NCBI RefSeq assembly: GCF_043290135.1 | Contig: NC_134700.1 | Span: 162,595,553 to 162,659,552, forward strand | Source of the DNA: Rhipicephalus microplus | Lineage: Eukaryota > Arthropoda > Arachnida > Ixodida > Ixodidae | Length of the DNA: 64,000 nt | Direction: 5' to 3' | Notes under the pieces: model-generated | What the model saw: the letters and a program-made list of their open reading frames with translations, nothing else | The model's database searches: none | What the model was told of the DNA's origin: nothing | Translations under genes and position numbers: made by a program | Shown here: piece by piece, positions 1-10,435 of the stretch | Layout: each line of letters opens with the position of its first letter | Position numbering within the stretch: the first letter of the stretch is position 1

Positions 1-79
1 TGCCTGTGCGCCCGATGATTCTAGTGCTTCCTAACGTTCCACGTACGAACGACTTTAGGGTTTGCCCGATTGTGTGGTA

Positions 80-450
80 TCAACAGGGCCGCAATGGTTG
101 TGGTGGCTTTGTGATGAACACGTTTTGGTATCGGCCACAAAAGCGATAATTGCTGAGACTGCTTATCGCTGTCGTGAACTGGTGCAAGGGAAGCCTATCA
201 ATTGATTGATAATTTAATTGCTTGTGAATTTCGTCAGGTATGGTAGGATATAGGAAGCATGACTGTGGTTGTCTTTCAAGCATTCCTTCAAAGCTTTCGG
301 ACACTGGTGTAATATTAACTGTAAAGTAATTGTTAAATTCATTTGAAATGGCTGTCGGATCTCAATAACTGCCGTTAATTCTTGCGATTGTGATGCTTGA
401 AATGCTTGAAATTTGATCTCAGCCTTTTGGCATGTAACATATTCTGTTTC
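80..450 (-). pseudogene. LINE pol remnant, linker region before reverse transcriptase
   Basis: Read on the minus strand, the frame ending at position 80 carries a stretch resembling the linker between endonuclease and reverse transcriptase of non-LTR retrotransposons. A D-P-T-A-I-S-N-E-F-N-N-Y-F string lies just downstream of an in-frame stop, like the 'IANxFNxYF' signature of CR1/L2/RTE-type LINEs. The frame stays open for about 90 codons and stops at 82-80 without entering a recognisable reverse transcriptase core. An overlapping minus-strand frame (528-214) is a shadow. I infer a short dead LINE piece; the signature is the only support, so a chance match remains possible. Confidence 0.3.
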
Positions 451-540
451 CCTCTGTGCATTTTGTAAATACATAGTTTCTTTCAATACTCTCACCCCGT
501 TAAAACACTGTCTACGTTCTAGGGCCACGCCTCCACGAGT

Positions 541-1960
541 CGAGTGCGTAGGTGTACAACGATGAATAGATGAAACAAGAGGTCGAGCTCACAAGCGCAC
601 TATAACTCTGAGCCTCAGTTTTCTGTCCTAATGTGCGCGTCCCTTGACCTTGCCCATGTGCTCATCGAGACCGGCTCAACAGTTCGGCAAAGGTGCTCAG
701 CAAACCACCATTGCTACCGTCTGGCAAACAGAATGGCCATGCGTCTGTTCTCTGTTAGTCTCAAAGATCCAGTCTTTTTGCTGACTCCACCCTCGATGGT
801 AACGGTGAGCGAGGCGCGAAGTTTCGGCATAAAGCCCCCCGCCGACATCGATCGCGCATTGCAACGGGGACAAAATGACATCGCCCCACTTTGAATGGCG
901 CACAGCAATCGATGCGCTGCCATACAAGGGACTCTTTTCAGTGGCTTCGAAAGGAAAGATAAGTGCGAGCATTTCTCATGAGAATATGTTTCAGGTTTCG
1001 ACGAGCCAAATATATGAAAAGGAACTGAGTCATCTTTTTTTATTATACGACGATTCGGGTGCTATCGTGACGGTGCAGAATAGAAAAAAAGAGCAAAAAA
1101 ATAGGCTTGTGCGTTAAGCTCTTATTCTCAAGTGTTACACTGGCAATGAGAAGCGTCTTGATATTTCTGGATCACTTCTGTGTTTTATGTTGTGGCAGAA
1201 GGTTGAAGCGCACTTGGCTTCAAGTTAATGATCGACGACGAACACAACAAAATAAGCAAGAGCAACACAAGTTAAGTGACTTTATTGAACCTCAGATAAT
1301 CAATCTAACGCGCTAAACAACTCCATTGAGTGGTCGACCTCATAATATAAACAAAAACGGAACAATTGGTAGTTGGTTGCTTCTCAGGTGACCCACAAAA
1401 TGTCAGTGGTTGTGGAGTCGGCTTTATTAGACTCCTAGATGAAGGTGAAAAGAGAGAGAGAGAACAACTTTATTTGAAATAAACGAACCCCAGTACAGAG
1501 TCGCAGGTCTTACGTTTGTGGATATGTGTTTGAGGCTCTCGCCAATGACTACATGGACAGTCCCACAAAACTACCGTTCTTAAAGTAATTGTCATTCAAC
1601 GCATGGTAGCTCCATGTCACGCGCGACTATTAGTCAATATATTACACATATAGGTAAATTTGACTAACAATATCGCCGCTATCACAAAGAAACAATTGAC
1701 TAAAGACGCGCTCCTAACTAAGAAACCACCATGATACTTATACCATATTATGCCTTCCACGAACCATGTTTGCACGTGAGGTGTTTCTGCAAACAGCCCC
1801 ATCTCTATTTTATCTGTGCCAGCCAGATGCGCCCGATCCAGCCGTTCACCATCCTTTCCTCTAGACCTTTCCTACTCTCGCTCATCACCTAGCATTCGCG
1901 TGTGCTTTGCGGTCATGGGAGAGGGCGCCCTCTCATGAAGTGCCTCACGATGAAAACCAT
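541..1960. other. Unassigned sequence with a possible LINE 3' terminus
   Basis: Open frames here are short, lie on both strands and resemble no family I know. At 1448-1470 an (AG)n run precedes the complement of a polyadenylation-like signal (aactttattt). This is what the 3' end of a minus-strand retroelement looks like, but no coding part follows. Confidence 0.3.
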
Positions 1961-1962
1961 AC

Positions 1963-2700
1963 GATTGATTGATTGATTAAAAATTTTATTGGACTATTCA
2001 CAGTGTGCTCTCACTTGTCGGCTTCTGAACCATGAAAAAAAAACTCGGGTGACCTCAAACTGGTCAGCTTGCTACTGCTGGGCAGGGAATGGCGATCGTG
2101 CGCCAGGCAGCACACCACAGGTTCAGGCTGGCTCTGATGAGTGGGTCTTCGAGTATCTAGTTGCTAGTACCTTCCATGTCTTACTGTAGCTGAATCAGGG
2201 TACGCTGAGCTTTTTTCATAAAAGCAGCTCGGCTTTATTCGTGAATGGGTATTCCCAGAGGATATGCTCCGTCATTGCAGGCTCGTGGCAGTAGCCACAG
2301 TTGGGGTCGGAGTACTTTGTCGGGTATATCTAATGAAGGACCGGGATTGTCGTGAACCTTCGTGTTTGCAATCTTCTGAGTGTGACTTCGTAGAGGTGGG
2401 CGGACCTTGGGGGCGGGGGTTTTGTAGCTTCCTCTAATTTGGCTCTTAATTGCCGCCGGCGTTGAACTTTCGCTCGGTAGTAGTCTTCATGGGTCTCATC
2501 TTGGGTCATCGCTGCGGCATCCTTCGAGCTCGCATCACCGAGTCGTTCCTTGTTATGTCGCTGCAAGGCTCGTTGGTGAAGTAACTCATGTCCCGGTATA
2601 TCTGAAGTAATTTATGTATAGTTGTGTAGAGATCCGCTGGGCGGCGTCTTGCATTCCTCGTTTTCCCTAGGTTGGTGATCATGCTCATAGAGGTTCTTGA
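1963..2700 (-). mobile_element. LINE fragment, 3' end with (ATCA)n tail
   Basis: On the minus strand a coding remnant (about 2700-2226) is followed by a 3' UTR and an (AATC)n tail at 1963-1978. The C-terminal part reads K-Y-S-D-P-N-C-G-Y-C-H-E-P-A-M-T-E-H-I-L-W-E-Y-P, the HCCH-type zinc motif that ends ORF2 of RNase-H-bearing LINEs. The usual last Cys of this motif (W-E-C-P) is Tyr here. A TAG at 2332-2330 interrupts the same frame just before the motif. Upstream, residues around L-Y-E-V-T-L-R-R-L-Q-T-R fit the arginine-rich segment that precedes the zinc motif in these LINEs. Endonuclease, reverse transcriptase and RNase H are missing, so this is a dead 5'-truncated copy. Confidence 0.65.
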
Positions 2701-2740
2701 AGGGAAAAAATGGGCCCGAATCTACATGTTACACTGTAAA

Positions 2741-3312
2741 TGTCGTCGAAAGACGATAGTCTAGCGTCTGGAGAGAGTGAACAAAACGTTTGTTTGATGT
2801 TCTGCGCAAGAAAATCGGTGAATAGTATTCTGCAGGCGCTGCGTTAGAGTGCCTCGAACGTGTGGCGGATGCGAACGAGCACATCTAGGCACGTTAGATA
2901 CGAGTACCATCTGGCAGTTATCTTCGAAAACGAAGGCGTGCAGCCCACGGAGAAAGATGCACGCCATTCTCGGAGGTGATAAAGTGTAGAACGCAAAGCG
3001 ACGGGCAGGTGCTAACACCGTGACGTCGTAGCTAAGCGTTGGAAACACCTTTTCGAGCATCGCGTTGCACTGTCAGTGCAGCGCGATTAAATGCCACATT
3101 CCTTGGAGTTACTTGTGTGTGCCTCTTCTAGTATAAATGCAGACATAGAAAACATCGGAGTGTTGTTGTAGCGCCTCAGATATGCGCAATAATTGCTTCT
3201 TAATTGACAACTGCGCAACTATGAACGCTAAACCTTCAGCAATATTGGTGGGCGCTGTGGATGGGGCTGGCTGTTTGAGGTATCGCTAGGGCAGACAAAC
3301 AGACAAATGTAC

Positions 3313-3387
<75 letters not shown>

Positions 3388-3440
3388 GTTCAAAATTTTT
3401 CAGTCGAAGGTCCCCAAGAAAGACTATCGTCTTTAAAAAA
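2741..3440 (+). mobile_element. Inverted-repeat element, copy A
   Basis: The element is bounded by a perfect 14-bp inverted repeat, aaagacgatagtct at 2749-2762 and agactatcgtcttt at 3421-3434. Its interior aligns over most of its length, by eye, with the reverse complement of 12985-13638 (copy B). Shared blocks include gcatcgcgttgcactgtcag and a stretch around gtggatggggctgg. Both copies hold a (CAGA)n microsatellite near the same end. No transposase is encoded; minus-strand frame 3060-2761 is not conserved in copy B. I infer a non-autonomous DNA transposon. Confidence 0.6.
3312..3388. repeat. (ACAG)n microsatellite
   Basis: Almost pure tetranucleotide run inside inverted-repeat element copy A. 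The matching position in copy B also holds a (CTGT)n run, so the microsatellite was probably seeded before the two copies separated. Confidence 0.95.
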
Positions 3441-3689
3441 ATGAAGAAATAAGCGCGGAGCTGTTACTGTTTCTCACAACGTAGTCACCAACACGGCTCC
3501 ACGTGGGGGATGGGGGAGGGGGAGTGAAAGAAGGAGGAGAAATGGAGAACTTTTGGTTCTGTAAAAGCTATGGCGTTTTAAGATAGTGCGTCGCCATTCG
3601 TGGATCTATGCGGGCAACCAATGGGGAAGCGTCACTGGAACGCTTCTAGATGCCATGCGCCGTGATGTGGGGACGGCGTTGCGTAGAGC

Positions 3690-3803
3690 CCCCCCCCCCC
3701 CTACACACACATACGCACACGCACACGCACACGCACACACGCGCACGCGCACACGCACACACACACACACACACACACGAGCACGAGCACAAGCACGAGC
3801 ACG
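3690..3803. repeat. Poly-C plus (CA)n/(CACACG)n compound microsatellite
   Basis: A run of about ten C is followed by CA and CG dinucleotide repeats grading into a gcacga repeat. Open frames here encode only His-Thr or Val-Cys runs and are artefacts. Confidence 0.95.
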
Positions 3804-4224
3804 AAGTTAAAAAAAATTGACAGGCGTACGATATTGCCATGGGAAACACGTCTATCGCATCTCCGGGGTAAAGTGCTCGGAAGCACGTGGGATGCAAGCA
3901 GCCCTGCCCCTCATGTGGCGTCGCATCACAGCCACTCTCTAGCCTAATAAGGCGGACCGACGGCTCCCGTTGAAGAGCACGCGTTAACGCTGGCATTGAA
4001 TGAAACAAAGGAGACGTTGGTATAAGCCTACTTCATAAGCACACACGAGTAATGTACAGTTCGTTGTCTAAGCAATTTAGCTGTAAATTTAGCTGTTCTT
4101 CATTAGTAGCCCACCACGTTTTTATAACGATGCGAATAAATTCAACTCTGTTCAATTGTTTTTTCGCTACTACTTTTTAGAAGCCGTCCGACTGTTCTGA
4201 AGTTAGATGACATGACTACAATTA

Positions 4225-4252
4225 TTATATATATATCTATATATATATATAT
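4225..4252. repeat. (TA)n microsatellite
   Basis: Short interrupted AT run that borders the 3' end (minus strand) of the Penelope-like fragment. Confidence 0.85.
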
Positions 4253-4337
4253 AGAACTTGAAGGGAAGGCACGACAGGTCCGGGTATTTTATATATTGAA
4301 TGAACTTGCAGTTGCAGATAGCACATTTGAAAAGGAA

Positions 4338-4393
4338 ATCGTATTTACTAACGTTTCGGCCGTGGCACGGCCTTCGTCAGAGTAAGTAGGTAT
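4338..4393 (-). ncRNA. Hammerhead-like ribozyme motif of the Penelope-like element
   Basis: On the minus strand CTGACGA (4380-4374) is followed by a G-C-rich stem, ggccgtg/cacggcc, and GAAAC (4357-4353). Then comes a tiny loop and GTA, which could be the NUH cleavage triplet after a 2-bp stem III (AC/GU). This is the core layout of the minimal hammerheads reported in Penelope-like elements. Cautions: one extra A lies between the core GA and stem II, and stem I pairs only partly in this copy. Confidence 0.4.
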
Positions 4394-4678
4394 GATACAA
4401 TGCAGCCGCTTTTATAGGCTCACGTGATGAACTCTCGGTATAGCAGCTAGGACAATCAAAGTAAAAAAAATGGTAATCTGTCAGAACCTTGTGTTGACAA
4501 GACTGTCATGCGACGGGTGCATGAATATACTAGTTTCAAATTTCCTTGCGCATCGGCACGCGGAGCACAGTATGGTTGGCAGGACATGTAAAAGAGCTTT
4601 GAAGTAAAGAAACCACGGTTGACTAATATACATTTTAAAATACAGTAAAATATTTTACTAATCTAAGAAGTCGTGTTG

Positions 4679-5125
4679 TTATAGTGCGAGGCAGGTGAGC
4701 TTTCCTACGTTTTCATTGATACCTGAACGAATGGGGCTAAATTTGTGGATCAAGAAGGATTCCCTCACTTCCCTATCGTGATTTGTCTTGAAACCAGACT
4801 GAATAATAGTGGCTCTAATTTTGTCGAAACCATGGCCAGGCATACTGACGTGCTTCGACAGTGGTAGATTAGGGAGGCTTACGGCATGTGCACGGTGATT
4901 ATTAAAACGAATTCTGAAACTTGTCTCTGTTTGACCTATGTACTGAGCTTCGTATGTTGAACACTCGAGAAGATAGATGACGTTAATACTATCACACGTG
5001 TAGTTCCCATTTATCTTTAAAGAAAAACTGGACGATGTACTTAAAACTGTTTTAGATTTTAGATGTCGTCACGTGCGCGCACACTTTGCAACGTGGTTTG
5101 TTGCAGGGATGACAGCCTTCATGAT
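4679..5125 (-). pseudogene. Penelope-like GIY-YIG endonuclease domain, frameshifted
   Basis: The minus-strand frame from about 5049 to the TAA at 4681-4679 is open for some 120 codons and reads through N-V-I-Y-L-L-E-C ... Q-Y-I-G-Q-T-E-T-S-F-R-I-R-F-N-N-H. This is the GIY-YIG signature with the Arg and downstream His expected in the family. Further on come S-K-H, a G-F-D-K-I core, an E in R-E-V-R-E-S-F and N-E-N-V-G near the end. Upstream, in another frame ending at TAA 5054-5052, lies a Cys-rich lead C-x2-C-x4-C-x2-C that normally precedes this domain, so a frameshift separates the two near 5050. The domain nicks DNA for target-primed reverse transcription. It has no suitable start codon, so it is easily missed by ORF calling. 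Confidence 0.75.
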
Positions 5126-5133
5126 GTGAACAC

Positions 5134-5134
<1 letters not shown>

Positions 5135-5208
<74 letters not shown>
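5135..5208. repeat. (TA)n microsatellite
   Basis: About 37 AT dinucleotides at the upstream border of the minus-strand Penelope-like fragment. Confidence 0.95.
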
Positions 5209-5211
<3 letters not shown>

Positions 5212-5557
5212 GCCACCATTGCTGCGCATACCTTAACTAAACACTTGAACATTGGTAGTCACCATAATACTGCAAACCATAAAACATTAAATAAAAAATG
5301 AGGAAATAAGCTGATCCGCCACAGAAAGGTGCCAACTTGATCTATGTAACTCGAGACAACACAGAAGAGTCAAAGATTGACCATCGAGTATTCAATAGAC
5401 TGCATAACAGCATCGCGTTGTGGGAAATGAGAAAGAGAGAGAGAGCTTAGTAACAAACCGTTTACATGAAGAAAAGCTTGATGAGCAATGCGAAAGAAAG
5501 GTGACCGCGTGAACAACTACGCTCGCAAGCTCGGCCATGTCTTCGCTCATCCTTTTT
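5209..5557. other. Unassigned sequence
   Basis: No gene, repeat or RNA recognised apart from a short (GA)n run near 5432. Confidence 0.5.
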
Positions 5558-6376
5558 AGGGGCGAAGCTCCTTATAGCGGCACCCGTTCGTCCCTCGTAG
5601 TCGTAGTAGTAGTGTGTAACCAGTCTTATATTTTGACCTTCAATGTGGTGCCGGTGGGAGATTTCTCTCACCGGCACCACATTGTTCAACAACTGTGCGT
5701 TGTTGAACAATAAAAAATTCGCAGCATGCGCGTTAACTAAAAGCTGAATTTTCCTGTCTCTTATTCCCTTTTAGCAGCCATTGGCATGTAGATTGAGCAC
5801 CATCTGACAAGAAAAGGTTGCTACGTTATACTCGCTGGGCGTAACCTCCTTGGTTTTAGAAAGGTTTAGCGAGCGTTTGGTCGCAGCGCCATGAATACAG
5901 TGAATTAGCATATACCATGAACTCGAGGTGGTGAAAGGTGGGAAGTAGCCACGAAGTGCAAGCCGTAAGAAAGTGTGCGTGTGCCTCCTCTCGTTCAGTC
6001 TTTGGAATGTCCGCTGGATGGCGGTGCTTCTATATGAGGAATATATGATGAAAAGATGCGAGATGGTGGTACTTGGAGTGTTGAATAGGTGGACGAACGG
6101 ACACACAGACAGATGCATAGACCGACGCGCGAATGGCTGCACGGACGGATGGACGCATGGACGGTTGCACGAGCGGATGCATAGACGAACGCAGGAATGG
6201 ACGCAGAGATGGACGCTAGGACGCACGAACAGACGCACGAACGAACGGGCGGATGGACGCACGGGTGGCCACACAGACGCACGCATGGACGGACGGAAGC
6301 AAAAACGAATGGACGGACGGATGCTTCGCCCCACTCTGCATCATTCACTTTGTGGATATGCTGCCATTTTTTCCTG
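5558..6376 (+). mobile_element. Foldback-like array element, copy F1
   Basis: The left end is aggggcgaagctccttata (5558-5576) and cttcgcccc recurs inverted at 6324-6332. Between them are a double palindrome (5641-5708), a conserved block (about 5780-6090) and a degenerate 4-bp array (about 6091-6322) of gacg/gatg/cacg/aacg units. The conserved block contains phrases such as gtgaaaggtgggaagtag and aatatatgatgaaaagatg. The same block recurs at 9735-10030, 56330-56620 and, inverted, 57396-57700. Long Arg/Ser/Pro-rich open frames over the array are produced by the 4-bp period and are not proteins. Confidence 0.6.
5641..5708. repeat. Two adjacent perfect palindromes
   Basis: caatgtggtgccggtg (5641-5656) pairs perfectly with caccggcaccacattg (5669-5684). 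Directly next, gttcaacaac (5684-5693) pairs with gttgttgaac (5699-5708). They lie in the terminal part of copy F1. The equivalent region of copy F9 (about 58040-58085) has the flanking sequence but not the long arms. Confidence 0.9.
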
Positions 6377-8690
6377 CTGTTCGCACACGACCTGTCTACG
6401 AAAAAACCTTGCTTGAGATCACGTACGCAAGCGCTAAACGCATTAGCATTTACGACGAGAAAGAAAATGAACACGGTGTACAGTAAGTTCGGATCACACT
6501 GCTCGAATTTCCCCTACACAGGTCAGGCACAGCCTTCACAGCCTTACGTTACTTATGTAACGTGCCTGATTTCACTGATCAAAGTTTGCCCTATCCAAAT
6601 TCACTTAAAAGGAAAAATAGGCTAGTATTTATTTATTTTGTCGAGCTGGCTCAAGGCTAGATTGATCAGTTATACTCTCCTTCATGGTGTCATCCCTGAA
6701 TTTCTGCTACAGAAATACTATTAGTTCTCTTACTTCATTACACATAAACATGCAAACTTGATACCAAAAACAATACGACGATTTGATTCGTTGGGCATCA
6801 AACCTACCATTATTTTTGTTTCAATGTTATTGAAAGCATTTTTTTACTTGGACACTTCGTTGTAGTCTGATAATTATGGCATATATGTAAACGATCAATG
6901 ATGACAACACAAAAGAAATGTTTCAGAAACCAGGTGCCATTTCACCAGACCACAGTAGCAGATATCAGCCATCTATTGGGAACTAGAACAGTCAGGAGAG
7001 ACGAGGTGTATCAACGTGGTCGGATGGGCGAGCAGGACATTCGCAGGACACGCAGAACACTAGTATCACGACCTGGAGAGACCGTCATACTTTGGGGCCC
7101 CGCATTGGTCCTATATTCGGCGAGAGAGCAGACAGGGAATCGATGGCAGTGTTCGTCTGGGGATGGCCGCTATTCCAGACATTCGTGTATGAATCGATCC
7201 CTAAGGTAGCCGATTGGTGTGTATTTTATTCTATGTCTCTGATTTATTTTTTATGGCGGGGGAATGACAAGGCATTGCTTAAGCCGATCGTTGTTGTTTG
7301 CAGCAACGCGAAAGATTCGGTGTAGCCGGCCGTTATTGATTATGCGATTAGGTGTTGCCCGCAAGCGCACTAATAAACTGCTCTCTATATATCCCTGGTC
7401 ATTTGTGTACTTGAAAGCCAGCAACTATTTCTTGTAACCAAAAGCTTAGTTCTATAAGTGTGGTCCGAGGTCTCTGAGGTCTCTGAGGTGTCTCCAAGGT
7501 CTCCTTGTTTGCAAGAGGGGGGCGTTTAAAACGGCGTGTTAGTGAAATAATGAATTAGTTTGTAGAATAACAAATTATGTTCCGAAAACCATAATGTGGT
7601 TTATTTCACCATCAATTGGTTTTAATAGAAGAGAAAATTAAGGTAAAATATGACTTCAGAGTTTCGGAACGCAATGTGCTTGCTTGACTTTGAGATATTA
7701 AAGTGCATTCTTCGTAAATTGGCGGCATTGTCTATATACAAAAATTTCTAAAAACTGGCCTGGCATGCGTATTACAACCTCAGAAAACGATGAACTTCAA
7801 TATCACTGATTGGCCGCCGTTGTGGGGCAGACGTTTTGGCGCTCGACGGCAGACCCAAGGATCAGAGCCACCACGGTCACATTTCAAATGAGGTGAAGCG
7901 GAAAAGGCCCGTGTACTGTGCGGTGTCAGTGCGCCTTAAAGAACAGCAGATGGTGTACATTTCCAGAACCATTCAATGCAACGTTACTAACGATCATATC
8001 ATTTTTCGGGCTAAAATCTGGCTGTAGAAAAGCAAGTAATATTATCATTTTTACTGATTAAGTATTATAGGTATGTAGCAGAAGCAATCTAACAATGTTT
8101 GTCACCATTGCTCGAATGTAAAGATGGCGCCACCCCCTCCATCCTTCTTCAACCTTCTTTGTTTGTTTGTTTTGACACGGTCTTGCGTAGCAATTTAACA
8201 GTTCTGAAACAAAAATTTAAATTTATAAAAGAAAGATTTCTCATTGTTCCTTTCTTAAAAAATATCGGAGCAGTGCGTATTGATGACTGGTAGGCATCTC
8301 AAGGAGATTTACTCTATACTATATTTCGTTAGTTTTTTTCGTTGAACGCCATATTTTGCTTCATTGCTTTTATTGATTCATTTCCTCATAAGATATCGGG
8401 CAGATACAGTGGTCTTGCAAGTACGACGTAATAGTCACCGCTGCGTAAATTAGCCTTTATATAAAACAGAAGCATGTTTTTTCAAGGACTAATGGAGACA
8501 TTCCCGTGAATCCCTTTAGCTTCCATAGGTTGACTACCTCGGTAATAGAATAAAATTATAAGCAAACAATTAAAAATATGCGATGATCTATCTAAAAAAA
8601 GAGTGGATACGTGCGTCTTGGAAAGTCGCTCCTGTTTTTAGCCGCCCCCCGTGCGTTAACCATCTTCTTTTTTTGCGATCGTTTGCCTGG
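6377..8690. other. Unassigned sequence
   Basis: No gene recognised. Small points: a ggtctct(ga) mini-tandem at 7459-7503 and an aataaa-type signal near 7370. Open frames up to 103 codons (6898-7209) have no recognisable motif. Confidence 0.4.
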
Positions 8691-8691
8691 A

Positions 8692-8723
8692 CATTAGTGT
8701 AGTCCTAATGGACTACACTAATG
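8692..8723. repeat. Perfect 14-bp inverted repeat
   Basis: cattagtgtagtcc (8692-8705), loop taat, ggactacactaatg (8710-8723). It is followed by a direct repeat of gagaatatttc (8724-8746). No gene context suggests a function. Confidence 0.9.
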
Positions 8724-8746
8724 GAGAATATTTCGGAGAATATTTC

Positions 8747-9544
8747 AAAGCTGTCGCGAGGGTGACAGATGCTTCGCTGGGTCTACTGGAACCCACGTTC
8801 CCTTTTCTGCATTGGCCTACTAAAAGCGTATGAACTGCGACCGACAATACGTGCCAAAACTCGTTTTTCGCGCCGCACCAACACCCTTGAATCTCCGGCA
8901 GTAAGCCTTTACATGTTGCATATGGTAAGGAAAACTAGCGTTCGCTAGAATACGAACTGAAGGGTTATATTGGATTCACGAACACGAGTGTTGGTAAAGA
9001 TTCTTGCCAGCGTTTCAAACTAACAAGCTTTAGTGACACGTTTCGCGCAGAGGATCATGAGCGATATGCTTTGCAACACTGACTTTAAATGCCTTGGTTT
9101 GCCATAATTTCGAGCCAAGGTATTCACCGTGTTCAGTGATAAGTCCATCAATTCAAGCAAGCCAGCGCAACACCATTAGAGTGAGATTACTAAATACACA
9201 GATTAAAAAGTGCCTTGTCGACGTATACGCAACGCTGGAGTTCTATATACAACAGTCACGTTTCATGTTGCAACTTGACACGCCCACATTGCGAATGCTC
9301 GGCCACAGCGCATCGAAGCCCGTATACAAAAAATGGCTTCGAGTTTCTCTTCCGCGCGACTGAGTTACAGTTGCGCAAAGCGGATCTTATGAAACGGGCT
9401 TTAGAACCTTTGGCATGCAAACTTAGCAACAGCCTGCGTTCCGTTGCGACCTTAAGCTTGGGATTTAACAAGCGGAGTGAGAGGCCCAAGCAACAGTCGC
9501 TCGAAAACCGTGGAGAGCGCACAAGCAAAGAGATTCCTCCACGA
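8747..9544. other. Unassigned sequence
   Basis: Overlapping open frames occur on both strands at 9094-9553 but none shows a domain, signal peptide or splice signals that I can support. Confidence 0.4.
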
Positions 9545-10435
9545 CCATACTAGAGGAGCGGCACACGCGCACCCTGTTCAATTGAGGTGGAAACCAATGC
9601 ATGTTAATCATAAATGAAAAATAGTTCTTTTCATGAAATAACTTACAGATACGAGTATTGATGACTTAATCATTAATCAAATTTGCCTTGAATTTGATCT
9701 TTACAAAAGAACTAATATCAAATGGACGCACTTTGAGCACTATCTGCCTATAAAGGGTTGTCACGTTAAACTCGCTGGACGCAACCTTCTGGTTTTAGCA
9801 AGGTTTAGAGAAGGTTGGGCCGCAGGGCCATGAATGTAATGAACTAGTATATAGCTTTGAACTTGAGGCGGTGAAAGGTGGGAAGTAGACACGAAGCGCA
9901 GGTCGTAAGAAAATGCGTGAGTGCCAGCTCTCGTTTAGTCCATGAAATGTCCGCAGGATGGCGGTACTTGTATATGCCGAATATATGATGATGATGAAAA
10001 GATGTGAGATAGGGGTACTTGGAGTGTTCACTAGATGAACGGACGCATGGATGGACAGACAGACAGACAGGTGCACGGACAGAAGCACGGATGAATGGAT
10101 GGACGCGCGCATGGATGTACGAACGCAGGGATGAACGCAGGGACGGACACAGGGACGGACGCACGGATGGATGCACAGACGAATGGAAGGATGCACGGAT
10201 GGTCGCACGGACGGACGCTTCACCCCCCTCATCATAATGCACTCTGCGGATATGCTGTGATTTTTTTAATAAGCATAAAATGCAAATCAAATTTTATTAG
10301 AGATTGAGTCAGCAATACTCGTCTCTGTAAGTTATTCCATCAGAAACAACTATCTTTTTTATTTGGATTAACGTGCGCGGGTTTACTCCTGAGTTGAAAA
10401 GGGCGTGTGTGTGCCGCTCCTCTAGTCCGGCCATG
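9545..10435 (+). mobile_element. Foldback-like array element, copy F2, with long inverted ends
   Basis: About 130 bp at 9550-9675 reappear inverted at 10310-10425. The left begins ctagaggagcggcacacgcg, the right ends tgtgtgccgctcctctag. Inside are the family's conserved block (about 9735-10030), a 4-bp-period array (about 10030-10220) and the array end with cttcacccccctcatcat. The left end also matches 56130-56290 in copy F8. No protein is encoded. I infer a foldback or MITE-like element depending on a transposase from elsewhere. Confidence 0.65.

Larger units (their letters stand above)
4253..5133 (-). mobile_element. Penelope-like retroelement fragment (3' end)
   Basis: On the minus strand this holds the C-terminal endonuclease of a Penelope-like element, a stop codon at 4681-4679 and about 430 bp of 3' sequence with a hammerhead-like motif (4338-4393). 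It lies between two (TA)n tracts, 4225-4252 and 5135-5208. Penelope-like elements combine a telomerase-like reverse transcriptase with a GIY-YIG endonuclease, and many carry hammerhead ribozymes in their terminal repeats. The reverse transcriptase is absent, so the copy cannot move by itself. Confidence 0.75.

Noticed and set aside
3312..3388. CRISPR-like or satellite array
   Set aside because: A simple tetranucleotide run without spacers; no array of direct repeats with unique spacers occurs anywhere in the window.
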